Assembly: GCA_902786515.1 (NCBI GenBank)
Contig: CADADA010000024.1
Span: 1-45,733, forward strand
Length of the DNA stretch: 45,733 bases
DNA from: an uncultured Lachnospiraceae bacterium
Lineage (GTDB): Bacteria > Bacillota > Clostridia > Lachnospirales > Lachnospiraceae
Reading direction: 5' to 3'
The translations under genes and the position numbers were made by a program. Shown here piece after piece: positions 34,072 to 44,600 of this stretch. Every line of letters begins with the position of its first letter. The first letter of the stretch is position 1. The notes under the pieces are model-generated. The model saw nothing but the letters and a program-made list of their open reading frames with translations. It was not told the DNA's origin and made no database searches.

Positions 34072-35018
34072 CAGAAATACACTAAATCGTCCTCAGGTTT
34101 AGTTCCTTTTGAAATAGAAGACGGGTATAATACCGGCCCTTTTCCTCTGTATTCTTTTGCAAATTCTCTCTTTACCCTGGCAGTTATATTTACCCACTCC
34201 TTGTCGTTAAAATCTTCTATCTGTGCATTTTTGCTGATAATACCCATATACTGTATATCATCTGCACAGCATGTCATGGCAAACCTTCCCGGTACAAATG
34301 ATGTCTTCGGGTAATTTTTCGGTTTAAATACAAGTGCATTAAAATTAACAACTTTTCCGTCATATTTTTTAGGATTATCCATAACATCCATATACCAGAT
34401 TCCATAATCGTCATCTTCAATATTTATGATATCCGCATCAATGTCAAAAGGAAGTTCTTCCTCTTTGAGTGCATCCTCAAAACCTTCTGCGGCCTCATAG
34501 CCAATCTGTGCCTTTTTATTGAACAGTTTTACACATCTTCTGAAATCGTTTCTCTTCGTCTGGTCCGTGCATCTGTTCAATATGACAAGGTCAGATAAGG
34601 ACAACTGATTCATCACCATGGAACGCATATTATTCCAGTACATATTAAAGCTAGTGGCATCTACCGTGGAAATTACCTGAACAAGTTCCCATTCCTCAGG
34701 CATATTATCGTCAAGAGCCGCATCAATATTCCACATGCCGTTATATTCAATCATAACCCGTTCAGGTGTATGCAGCTCATCGCATTTCCTGTAAAATTCC
34801 TCAGTAAGTGCATCTTCAGAATCTACTCTCTCAATATAAATATTTCTGTCAGCGTATTCCATATCATCATATTCCACTTCACCCTCCTCACAGACAATGA
34901 GAAGAGTTTTTTCACCGTTAAAGAATCCTCTGTCATTTAGTGAATCCCTGATAAAGCTCGACTTTCCACTTTCTAAAAAACCGGTAAACAGAAATACCGG
35001 TACTTCTCTTTTTTTCAT
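34071..35018 (-). CDS. CobW-type GTPase fused to YcgQ-like (TIGR03943) domain
   Basis: Of 315 residues, the N-terminal half is a CobW/COG0523-like P-loop domain with GFLESGKSS (13-21), a Walker B-like VMIEYNGMW, and LNRCTD in place of the NKxD base-reading motif. It lacks the CxCC metal motif of its neighbour. The C-terminal about 95 residues (LVFKPKNYPKTSFVPGRFAM, then TCCADDIQYMGI and WVNITARVKREF) look like the C-terminal domain of YcgQ, a partner of the permease YcgR in presumed metal transport. The fusion suggests a metal-insertion or trafficking role (inference). It starts 17 bases after the His-rich GTPase gene. Confidence 0.75.
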   Translation of the reverse strand: MKKREVPVFLFTGFLESGKSSFIRDSLNDRGFFNGEKTLLIVCEEGEVEYDDMEYADRNIYIERVDSEDALTEEFYRKCDELHTPERVMIEYNGMWNIDAALDDNMPEEWELVQVISTVDATSFNMYWNNMRSMVMNQLSLSDLVILNRCTDQTKRNDFRRCVKLFNKKAQIGYEAAEGFEDALKEEELPFDIDADIINIEDDDYGIWYMDVMDNPKKYDGKVVNFNALVFKPKNYPKTSFVPGRFAMTCCADDIQYMGIISKNAQIEDFNDKEWVNITARVKREFAKEYRGKGPVLYPSSISKGTKPEDDLVYF

Positions 35019-35034
35019 TCGAAGTCATTCCTTC

Positions 35035-36177
35035 CTAAATCTTAAATAACTCTTTTAACCTATCTTCATTGAGATTTGTACCAATAACGCAAAGTTTTCC
35101 TGTATAATCTGCCTCTCCGTTTCTAATCTCATATTCACCCGGCACAAGGTCAAAGTAGAGCCATGTTCCGTTTCCGTCAACGATTCCCTTGGCACGGAGT
35201 ATAACTCCATACTCTTCACTTTCAGACAGCTTAACCAATGCCTGTTTTAACTCTTCCTCAGTATACTTATTCGGAGTCTCTACGCCCCAGCTTGTAAATA
35301 CATCATCTGCATGGTGGTGATGGTGATGATCATGGTCGTGGTCATGGCATCCACAGGTACAATCCTCACCGTGTTCATGATCATGATGGTGCTCATGCTC
35401 GTGGTCGTGATCATGGTCATGATGATGCTCGTGGTCATGCTCGTGATCATGCTCGTGATCATGGTCGTGATGATGCTCGTGATCGTGATCATGGTCATGG
35501 CATCCGCAGGAACAGTCCTCACCGTGTTCGTGCTCATGATGATGAAGCTCTTCCTCTGTAAACAACTCATCAAGCATTGAACCTTTCTTTTCAATAGCTG
35601 ATAGAAGCTGGCTTCCCTTTAGATCATCCCAAGGTGTTGTTATGATAGTAGCTTTTTCATTATGTTCGCGGAGCAGATCCGTTGTCTCCTTAAGCTTTGC
35701 CTCCGGAAGTTTCTGGGTACGGCTTATAACAATCGTTCCTGCACTCTCAACCTGATTATTATAGAATTCACCAAAATTCTTCATGTACATTTTTGTCTTC
35801 ATACCATCTACAACTGCGGTTGTACTGTTCAGTTCAATATCAGCATTGTCTTTCACATCTATAACTGCCTTTACAACATCAGATAATTTTCCGACACCTG
35901 ACGGCTCGATAATAATTCTGTCAGGAGAATACGTAGATACAACCTCTTTAAGTGCCGTTCCAAAGTCACCAACCAGCGAACAGCATATACAGCCGGAATT
36001 CATCTCTGTAACCTGTATGCCCGAATCTTTTAAAAATCCTCCGTCAATTCCGATTTCACCAAACTCATTTTCAATCAGGACAAGCTTTTCACCCTCAAAT
36101 GCTTCTGCAATAAGTTTCTTTATTAAGGTCGTCTTTCCTGCTCCTAAAAATCCTGAAATAATATCAATCTTTGTCAT
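35035..36177 (-). CDS. CobW/COG0523 metallochaperone GTPase with His-rich linker
   Basis: This 380-residue G3E GTPase has Walker A GFLGAGKTT (9-17), the metal-binding motif GCICCS (Cys63, 65, 66), Walker B IIIEPSG and a degenerate base motif SRTQ. A linker of about 90 residues is nearly all His, Asp and Glu, with two copies of EHGEDC(S/T)CGCHDHDHDH framing it, so it carries extra Cys as well as His ligands. The C-terminal CobW_C domain (about 300-380) closes it. Family members load zinc or other metals under scarcity. The partner enzyme is unknown. Followed by the fused GTPase and the CarD-like gene. Confidence 0.92.
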   Translation of the reverse strand: MTKIDIISGFLGAGKTTLIKKLIAEAFEGEKLVLIENEFGEIGIDGGFLKDSGIQVTEMNSGCICCSLVGDFGTALKEVVSTYSPDRIIIEPSGVGKLSDVVKAVIDVKDNADIELNSTTAVVDGMKTKMYMKNFGEFYNNQVESAGTIVISRTQKLPEAKLKETTDLLREHNEKATIITTPWDDLKGSQLLSAIEKKGSMLDELFTEEELHHHEHEHGEDCSCGCHDHDHDHEHHHDHDHEHDHEHDHEHHHDHDHDHEHEHHHDHEHGEDCTCGCHDHDHDHHHHHHADDVFTSWGVETPNKYTEEELKQALVKLSESEEYGVILRAKGIVDGNGTWLYFDLVPGEYEIRNGEADYTGKLCVIGTNLNEDRLKELFKI

Positions 36178-36235
36178 CGTATATTCTTCCTTTCATTTTT
36201 TATATAACTTTCTGCCGGCTATTGTATCACAGTAT

Positions 36236-37021
36236 TTAATCTTTTACAAATGATACCACCGTATAATTAAACAAAGGATGTCCTGTGCCATTAAAGGTAC
36301 TATCCTTTATCGTCATCTTCCATCTTCCCACTTCCTCATCGGCATCTGTGAGAAGTACAACATCTATCGTATAAGTTCCATCGTCATTCTTTACACAGTT
36401 ATCGCTTTTTGCTTTGGTTGTTCCAAATCCCGGTGCCTTGGATGAATATAAATCATTCTCCGCATCATATGATACCACTGAAAATGCACCCGGAAGTTCC
36501 GGAAGTTCACTATTATTGCCATCAAATTCTGAAAACATTGCTGATACAAACTCTTTTACATACGGAGTTGAAAGTGCCAGATTGCCTTCAGCATCTGCTC
36601 CCGCTGCCGGACTCTGCATACCGTATCCTGACATAAGATAAGAAAGCGCTCCCCAGAAAAACTCACTGTTATTATAGTCATAGACCATACCTGCTTCCGC
36701 ACTAAAAAGTGCAAGCGCATGTCCCACTTCTATCATAGACTCTGATTCTCCCGGAAGTGCTGAAGGATCATTTTTTTCAGACATGGCGGTTATTTCCTCG
36801 CCGGTCTCCTTCGTCTCACTTAAAACTTCTGTCTGTTCTGCCAGCGTCTCCTCATCTTCCTTTACACTCTCAGTCTGTGTAGTCCCGGTCGTTGTCTCAT
36901 TTACACTTTTAGTCTCTTTTAACGGAGATATATCTCCTTTATCAGACTTTCCACATCCTGCGAATACACCTGCTGCACAGACACCTGCTAATGCAAATAT
37001 CAATAATTGTTTTTTCATCAT
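36236..37021 (-). CDS. Lipoprotein of unknown function
   Basis: The 261 residues carry a lipoprotein signal with lipobox VFAGC (Cys23). A Thr/Glu-rich, low-complexity linker follows (about 25-90), then a folded domain (about 95-261) with no family I recognise. It contains FFWGALSYLMSGYG and ends in a beta-rich segment. It should sit on the outer face of the membrane. It is 12 bases after the S66 peptidase gene, so it may belong to the addB-addA-peptidase run. Confidence 0.8.
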   Translation of the reverse strand: MMKKQLLIFALAGVCAAGVFAGCGKSDKGDISPLKETKSVNETTTGTTQTESVKEDEETLAEQTEVLSETKETGEEITAMSEKNDPSALPGESESMIEVGHALALFSAEAGMVYDYNNSEFFWGALSYLMSGYGMQSPAAGADAEGNLALSTPYVKEFVSAMFSEFDGNNSELPELPGAFSVVSYDAENDLYSSKAPGFGTTKAKSDNCVKNDDGTYTIDVVLLTDADEEVGRWKMTIKDSTFNGTGHPLFNYTVVSFVKD

Positions 37022-37033
37022 TACTATCCCTTT

Positions 37034-38050
37034 CTAACTCAAATATTTTAAAGACATTCTGCTATCCTTATAGCTCACCTTTGCTTTTGCACCATTTATA
37101 ACTGCAAACCTTGGACCCTTATGTCCAATATCAGCATCAAATATTACGGGAACATCAAGCTCTCCAATAGCATACATAACCGTCTCTTCATAAGACATGT
37201 CGAATGCTTCCCTGAAAAACAGCGGTCTTCCGAAAACAATTCCTTTTACATTACGAAACCATCCGCTTTCCTTTAATTTCCACAGCTGCATAATAAGGTT
37301 TTCACCTGAAAAATCAAACGACTCCAGATACCATATTATACCGTCGTCAGCATATTTGTAGACAAATTGCTCAACATAATCATACTTTGTTCCCTGAATA
37401 AGTACAAGCACATCAAGACATCCACCAATCAGTCTTCCGGAAAATTCTACCGCATCTTCACTCTTTACTGAACAAGAAAGCAGGACATCCTTATCCTCAG
37501 TATACCCCTCAAGTCCCGTTATACGTTCAGAAAAATTTTCCTGATATTTGTCAAAGCTGTGCTGGACAATATCTTCCCCTTCGACAAGTTTAAGATTATC
37601 ATCCACAGACTTATGCCATATATCCATTCCATACTCTCCGAAATTGCTTCCGTAAATGCTCATCACATCACATTTAGTTGTAATTGTATTCACCAGCCAT
37701 GTATTATCAGAGTATCCCTGAAACCATTTTGGATTATGTGATATTTTTTCAAAATCCACAAACTCCATCATTTCATTAAGGAAATTGCCTCCCTTAGCTG
37801 ATACTATATATGACACATTGTCCTGATTAAAAAGTGCGTTAAATTCGTCTGCACGCTGTCTGCCTGAAGCACTCTTTCCCATCTCCCGGACCGTAAAAAC
37901 ATCTGGTGTGAATGTTACCCCATAGCCCTTTTTTTCAAGTGTTTTTTTTGCATTTTCAAAACGTATCTTATCCAGTTCATCACCTACTCCGTCTGAAACT
38001 GCAGTTACTGCAAAAACATCGCCTTTTTTTATTTTTTCCGGTCTAATCAA
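37034..38050 (-). CDS. S66 (LD-carboxypeptidase / MccF-like) serine peptidase
   Basis: The 338 residues carry the S66 triad pattern: Ser114 in FQGYSDNTW, Glu in WYLESFDF, His in DIGHKGPR near the C-terminus. The family either trims the tetrapeptide of murein (LdcA) or cleaves peptide-nucleotide antibiotics (MccF). The sequence is closer to the MccF-like branch by its GGNFLNEMMEFVDF and IHGSNFGEYG-type stretch (here SIYGSNFGEYG), but I cannot settle this. It starts with TTG, supported by GGAGG at 9 nt, and lies 4 bases past the addA stop. Confidence 0.85.
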   Translation of the reverse strand: MIRPEKIKKGDVFAVTAVSDGVGDELDKIRFENAKKTLEKKGYGVTFTPDVFTVREMGKSASGRQRADEFNALFNQDNVSYIVSAKGGNFLNEMMEFVDFEKISHNPKWFQGYSDNTWLVNTITTKCDVMSIYGSNFGEYGMDIWHKSVDDNLKLVEGEDIVQHSFDKYQENFSERITGLEGYTEDKDVLLSCSVKSEDAVEFSGRLIGGCLDVLVLIQGTKYDYVEQFVYKYADDGIIWYLESFDFSGENLIMQLWKLKESGWFRNVKGIVFGRPLFFREAFDMSYEETVMYAIGELDVPVIFDADIGHKGPRFAVINGAKAKVSYKDSRMSLKYLS

Positions 38051-38054
38051 TTTT

Positions 38055-41000
38055 TCAATCCTCCATACTGTATTCCTGGTTTAACGTAACTGAATAAAGA
38101 ATCATTTCTTTAACATTTTTTCCGGTAATCTGTTCAACTGCTCTCTTATAAAATTCAAGCTGAAGACGGTAACGCTTCTCAAGCTCTCTTATGTCATTTA
38201 TCCTGTCGGTTTTATAATCAGCGATAACTATTCCATCCGGCTCTTCAAAATACACATCTATAATTCCCTGAACAAGTACGCTTTCATCACTATCTGTACC
38301 ATATACGACACTTTCATCCGTGCCCATGACAAATTGTGCTTCCCTGTGCAGCTTTCCGCTCTCATATGCTTTCTTCATTCTCTTTCCGAGAGATGATTTT
38401 ACAAATGCAACTATATCACTAATTCGGACAGATTGTAACTCCTCTTTTGTCATTTTTTTTGAATTTTCTATTTTTCCAAAAAACTTTTTTGTACTATTCT
38501 CGTCTTTTACCTCGTCAAAGTCAAGCAATTCAAAAACTTTATGGTAGGCCGTACCTCTTGATGAACCTGTTAATTTTTTTTCTTTTTCTCCGCGCATCTC
38601 TCTTATAAATGCCGGAATTATATTTTCCGGTTCTTCACTTACGACTATATTATGAATCTCATTATCTTCCTCTGAATGATTCCGTTTTATATCTGACACT
38701 GAAACCTTAACATAATTTTTTGTGGCACTTTCATAAGGATACTTAAACTGCATCCTTTGCATCAATATTTTTCTTGTATCTTCTGAATATATGTAATCCG
38801 TGTTCCAATTCAGGAAAGTCTGTTTTTCCATGGAGGCTTCCACAGTTTTTTTAACTTCATCTTCCACAGATGTAGTAATATTCTTATAGATTATTTTTAT
38901 CATTTCATTTCCCGTTTCAATTTCCCCTCCAAGGGCATAACCGATAAAATCCATATAAGATGATGCACCTGTAATCTTTGAACTGCTTACCTTATCTTTA
39001 CCGTCACCGTCTGAGTATTTTTCTGCATTAACACCTGATGCTGTAATAATAAGTTTTTCCTTTGCACGCGTAAGGGCTACATAAAGTATTCTAAGTTCTT
39101 CCTCTCTGTTTTCACGTTTTATCATAAGCTGAATGCTTTTTTTATGGCATCCTGCATACTTCACCCTGTTTTCAGTGTCAATATAATCCATGCCTATACC
39201 ATATTTTTTATGAATTACCACCTGATTTCTTGCATCCGTGTCATTAAATTTTGCATTTGCATTGCAGAGAAATACTATAGGAAATTCCAGTCCCTTGCTT
39301 TTATGAATACTCATAATTCTCACCAGATTTTCATTCTCAGATACAACCGATGCCTCTCCCGAATCCACCTCATACTTTCTGATTTTTTCAATATATCTGA
39401 CGAAGTTAAACAATCCCCTGTAACTTCCATTCTCATAGTCAATTGCCTTTTGTTTCAACATTTCTACGTTGGCAATACGTCTCTCTCCTGCCGGCATAGC
39501 CGTTACATAATTATCATATCCCGTATCTTCTATTATATATGTAAGAAGGTCATGAATAGATGTGTAAGTGGCCATTCGCCTGTATTTTTCCAGTTTTTCG
39601 TAAAAATCCAGCAATTTATCGCATATAACAGTTGAAGAACCCTCTTCTATATATTTTTTTGTATCATCATAAAAATCTGCCTTTTGACCTGATTCACTTC
39701 TTATTATGGCAAGTTCATTTTCATCAAGTCCCACAAATACCGACTTAAGGACAGAAACCAGTTCTATGTCCTGATGCGGATTATCAATAACATTCAAAAG
39801 GCACAGCAAAAGTTTGACCTCCACCGCATCAAAATATCCCGTCTGCTGTTGAAAATACACAGGTATTCCCGCAGACATAAGTGCATCCATATAGTATCCG
39901 GCATTTGCATTTGCACTTCTTAAAAGAATGAGAATATCTGAATATCTTGCTCTTCTGTATTCTCCTGTTTTCCGGTCGTACACCTGATATCCGGTATCTT
40001 CCCCTGTCAGTTTCCTTATCCTTTCAGCAACAGCCCTTGCCTCAAATTCTTTTGATGACATGCCTGCATCTTTCTCACCTTCTATTTCTTTAGGCACATT
40101 AGCTATGATTAATTCGGTAGTGGCAGTTTGATTTGCAGGCAGCTTAGGATAATCAGCTCCGAGATAAAGTGCGTTATCATCGTCATACTCTATCCCGCCA
40201 ACCTTCTTCATCATTATTTTTCTGAATATAAAATTGATGCTGTCTATTACTTCTTTTCTACTTCTAAAGTTTCTGTCAAGTATGATTTTTCTACAGTTTT
40301 CTTTTTCGTCATAAGTATCATACTTTTTCATAAACAGCTCCGGACTCGCCTTTCTGAAACCATAAATACTCTGCTTCACATCGCCGACCATAAACATATT
40401 TGGTCTATTAAATCGCTCTGATGAAAGGCTTGTTAATATTGCATCCTGAACCTGATTGATATCCTGATATTCATCAACGATTACTTCTTCAATATCCTTT
40501 GCAAGTTCGTCCGCAATATTTGTAGGCACATAATCATCCCCTTCTTTTTTTAGTAGGATCTGAAGTGCCATATATTCAATGTCATTAAAATCTATTACAG
40601 TTTTTTCTCTCTTCTTTTCATTATACCTTGCCCCAAATTCCAGTACCAGCTCTGATAAAACCTTTATCAAAGGATAAATCTTTTGTGTAATTTCTTTATT
40701 TCCACCATTATTGTAGCATTTAAAATCTTTTGCTATTCCCGTAATACATTTCTTGACCTGATTTCTTATATTCTTAACCCGTTCTTTATTTTCAGGTGTT
40801 GACTCATCCTTTTTTCTGCTAAGTGCCTGAAACTGTATTTCAGAAATCATATCAATTTTTTTTCTTAAATCATTTTCCTTCATTACTGCACTAATCAAGT
40901 TCAAATCATCCTGAAGCATCGGAATATAATTTACAGGTCCTGCAATACCGGATGCAATTTTTATCGCAAGAGAAGTCTGGTTAAGTGCATCCTCTAAGAT

Positions 41001-41660
41001 TTCATTTACAGCCATTTGTGCCATTTCTTCATCAAAATTTTCCTCATTATCCTCAGTGTAGGCTGATGCAAGACCGTTTAACCAGCTCTCCCTGTCAATA
41101 TTGCTGCAGGCATTTTCATATAACCTTAGTATGGTATTTTCAAGCTCCACATCGCTGTTTTTAGGAGACATCATATCCGAAAGACGTATAAAATCCTCAT
41201 CGCCTTTTTCATAGTAGTCTTCGAGCAGTTCCGATACCACATCACCTTTTAAAAGCTCCACTTCTCCTGTATCCGCAATCCTGAATCCCGGATCAATATC
41301 TATTTTGTCAAAATTCTCTCTTATAAGATTGAGACAATAGCTGTGTAATGTCGTGATTTTCGCATTATGTATGTAAGTAAGCTGCTTTTGTAAATGTCTG
41401 TTTTCCGGATTTTTTTCCACAGCAGCTTCAATCGCTGACAGTATTCGCTCTCTCATCTCACCGGCAGCCGCATTCGTAAATGTCACCACCATAAGCCTGT
41501 CGATATCTGCCGGATTTTCTTCATCGAGCACTCTTTTTATAATGTGTTCTACTAAAACTGCAGTCTTTCCTGAACCTGCAGCAGCAGATACTAAAAGATT
41601 ACTGTTCCTGTTATCAATTACTTCACTCTGCGCTTTAGTCCATGTTGGCACAACCTTCAC
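38055..41660 (-). CDS. addA: AddA subunit of helicase-nuclease AddAB
   Basis: This 1201-residue UvrD-like helicase with C-terminal nuclease processes DNA double-strand ends for recombination. Motifs: SAAAGSGKTAVLVEHI (Walker A), VDEYQDINQVQD (Walker B), GDVKQSIYGFR, SIHKSKGLEFPIVFL and YVALTRAKEKLIITAS in the helicase. VLVQGIIDVYF with IADYKTDR is the nuclease site near the C-terminus. The first codon is GTG at 41660, inside the end of addB (26-nt overlap). A second GTG at 41651 fits the ribosome site about as well. Confidence 0.97.
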   Translation of the reverse strand: MKVVPTWTKAQSEVIDNRNSNLLVSAAAGSGKTAVLVEHIIKRVLDEENPADIDRLMVVTFTNAAAGEMRERILSAIEAAVEKNPENRHLQKQLTYIHNAKITTLHSYCLNLIRENFDKIDIDPGFRIADTGEVELLKGDVVSELLEDYYEKGDEDFIRLSDMMSPKNSDVELENTILRLYENACSNIDRESWLNGLASAYTEDNEENFDEEMAQMAVNEILEDALNQTSLAIKIASGIAGPVNYIPMLQDDLNLISAVMKENDLRKKIDMISEIQFQALSRKKDESTPENKERVKNIRNQVKKCITGIAKDFKCYNNGGNKEITQKIYPLIKVLSELVLEFGARYNEKKREKTVIDFNDIEYMALQILLKKEGDDYVPTNIADELAKDIEEVIVDEYQDINQVQDAILTSLSSERFNRPNMFMVGDVKQSIYGFRKASPELFMKKYDTYDEKENCRKIILDRNFRSRKEVIDSINFIFRKIMMKKVGGIEYDDDNALYLGADYPKLPANQTATTELIIANVPKEIEGEKDAGMSSKEFEARAVAERIRKLTGEDTGYQVYDRKTGEYRRARYSDILILLRSANANAGYYMDALMSAGIPVYFQQQTGYFDAVEVKLLLCLLNVIDNPHQDIELVSVLKSVFVGLDENELAIIRSESGQKADFYDDTKKYIEEGSSTVICDKLLDFYEKLEKYRRMATYTSIHDLLTYIIEDTGYDNYVTAMPAGERRIANVEMLKQKAIDYENGSYRGLFNFVRYIEKIRKYEVDSGEASVVSENENLVRIMSIHKSKGLEFPIVFLCNANAKFNDTDARNQVVIHKKYGIGMDYIDTENRVKYAGCHKKSIQLMIKRENREEELRILYVALTRAKEKLIITASGVNAEKYSDGDGKDKVSSSKITGASSYMDFIGYALGGEIETGNEMIKIIYKNITTSVEDEVKKTVEASMEKQTFLNWNTDYIYSEDTRKILMQRMQFKYPYESATKNYVKVSVSDIKRNHSEEDNEIHNIVVSEEPENIIPAFIREMRGEKEKKLTGSSRGTAYHKVFELLDFDEVKDENSTKKFFGKIENSKKMTKEELQSVRISDIVAFVKSSLGKRMKKAYESGKLHREAQFVMGTDESVVYGTDSDESVLVQGIIDVYFEEPDGIVIADYKTDRINDIRELEKRYRLQLEFYKRAVEQITGKNVKEMILYSVTLNQEYSMED

Positions 41661-44600
41661 CCGCCTTTCTTATTTTCTGCCATACTTCTTCCGGTTTTAT
41701 CTTGTTAATATTTCTAAATTCATTTCCGGCAATACCTGTATCAAATCTGCATATAGACTTAAAATCACAATATTCGCAAGGATTCTTTTTGCTGCTGTCG
41801 TTCATCCTGTATGGATTCTTATCTATAATTCCTTTGTGCATATCCGAGCCAAGTCTTTTCGTTTTTTCATGAACAAACCTTATAAGCATATCAAAATCAC
41901 GTTCAGAAATGATATTGCCTGACGCTCTTACTCCGTCCTTTTTATAAGATACCGGTATCACTAGTGAGCTTCCGGTCTCTCCTTCCTGATGCATTTTATC
42001 CATTGCCCTTATCACTTCATCAGACTGGTTGACTACCCCATTAGGTCGCATATTAATGAGAAGTTCTTTTTCAATATCTTCCCCCACCTCACTGTCAGCC
42101 ACAGGATTATTAATATCATAATAAAAAATTCCCGCAGGGATTACTTTTTTTCCACGGATATTCTTACCTGCCATGTCAAGTGCCGCTTCCATATACAACA
42201 CAAGCTGTAACTGCAGGCCATTATACACATCCAATATATCGAATTGCTTATTTCCTGATTTATAATCAATAATCTTTATATATATATTCTCATCAGTTTC
42301 ATACATGTCCATTCTGTCAATGATTCCCTTCAAGCTCATGACTCCGCCATCCTCTAAGTCAAATTTCATGGTTTCTGATGTCTTTAACGAATCAAATTCC
42401 ACCTCATATCCCTCAGGCTCAAATTCTCCGGCTCTTATCTGGTTACACAATGCCCACGTAGTTCTGTCTAATACATCATATATTCTCTTCAACTGATACT
42501 CATTTCTTGCTGAGCCATGTATTGCTGTCCCCTCATAATAAGCGCTCACAACCTCCATAGCATCTCTTACAAAAATTTTTCTGCTTTCATCCGAAATCTC
42601 TCCCCATTTAAGATTCTTATCTCTTAACTTCCGTGAAAATATTTCCAGAGAATTATGATAAATATTTCCAACATCTGCAGGTGTTATCTCAAATCTCCTC
42701 CTCTTAACCAGATTAAGACCATATAAAATAAAATGTCTGTAAGCACACGATGCATACGTCTCAAGCCTTGATACGCTTCCTCTTATATTTTCACCATATA
42801 TGGCATTACTTACGGCTTTTTCAAGATTTGTTACGTTAGCACGGTAAAATGCGGCATCTGCAATTTTATTATAATCACCTGTTTTTACCAGTACACTATA
42901 AATTTCCTTCCATTCATCATCAATATCCTTTATTCCGGCAATATAATCCCTAAGACCTGAGGCTGCTACTCTCTCCACAGTCTTTTTTGTGGAAATATTA
43001 TCTGTCAGACTGTATGTTTTCTCTGTCGACTGTATTTTCAGACATTCTATTTTATTACACAGTAACTGTATCAGATAAGACGGACGTATACTGTTTCCTT
43101 CTGTATTGGTCTGACTATATGTTATAAATAGTTTTTCCGACATCTTTGTGATATTCAGATACAGGTAGAACTTTTGGATAAACGCATTTTGTCTCCTTGT
43201 CGGTGAAAGCTCAATCTTAGATTCTTCAAGAAATCTTCTGTCTGTCTCCGATAGGATTCCTCCGCCACCTGTATTTTTGGGAACAATGCCATCATTTACT
43301 CCCATAAAAAACATTGTTTTAATATTTCCAAGTCTGGTTCTTTCCATATCCCCGACTACAACTCTGTCTATCGTTGGTGGAATCATACCCACTTTAATCT
43401 CAGCAAAACCTGATTCAAGTATTCCTTTGTAATCCTTTAACTTCATCTTTTCATCACCAAGAAGTGACACGACCTTGTCAAACAAAATCATAACCTTACC
43501 GTATATTTGTGAATACTCCTTTGATAATGAGAGATTTCCTTCCTCTGCAAACTGTTTTTCATACAGCCACAATTTCTTCTGCATTTCTTCTGACTCGATA
43601 AAATCGTACAGAATCCCCGTTAATTCTCTAACTGTTATATTCTTCTTTTTCAAGTCATGATATAAAGGATTTAATTTAAGCAAAATATGTTCCTTGCCGG
43701 AATTCAAATCATCATCCGCATTTTTCCATTCCATATTCCATCTTTTATAACTGCTGATTCCGTACTGTATCACATAATTTTCTATACGGTCTATGTCCTC
43801 TATGTCCATATCTGCCATACCGCACCGCAAATATCTGAACATACTTTCATAATCATAATTATTGTCAACTACATCAATCAGTGATTTTATCGCTTCTATA
43901 AACGGATTATGATTCATCTGCCTGTTGCTGTCAATAAATGCAGGAATCTCATAATACCTGAAAGCCTGCTCTAGGCTGTGTGAATACCTTTCGATATCTC
44001 CGGTGACTACAGCAATATCTTTATACCTGTATCCATTTTCGCGTACAAGTCTGTTAATCTCTTTGCATACAAAATCACATTCCTTTACAATATCCGGTGC
44101 TTCAAATATGCTTATCTCCTCTGTCTCTTCCACGAATTTTTTACCGTTATACGAAAACAGATTCTTTTCAATATATCTTAATGCTCCTGAACTTTTTAGT
44201 CTGTAATTTTTTTCATCAGGCAATACGTTTACCTCTATTCCCGTTCCTGCATCCTCTGCGAGTCTTTTCAATCTGCTGATTGTCGTAAGACTTAAAGAAA
44301 AAACATCTTCATTTTCCACATGTTCAGGTATAGTGACGGTTACTATAACTTCCCCGGAACATCTTATAAGCTGCTCAATAACTCTGTACTGCATGGTTGT
44401 AAAACCCGTAAAACCATCAAAAGTAATGGTGCTGTTTTTAATCATATCGGACTTATGTATTTCCTCACACAATCTTTCCATCAGCTCTTCAGGAACCATA
44501 TATCGTTCTTTCATAAATTCCTGAAATGCCTTCAAAATAATGCTTATATCTTCCATTTTGCCTTTTAGAAGATGATGATGCCCTGACGTTTCAATAATAT

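Noticed and set aside
35380..35500. CRISPR-like array of short repeats
   Set aside because: The repeats are contiguous His/Asp/Glu codons with no spacers and lie within a coding gene.
35311..35580. Open frame on the + strand opposite the His-rich linker
   Set aside because: It is Met/Val-rich and arises from the repetitive His/Asp codons on the - strand; no ribosome site was seen.
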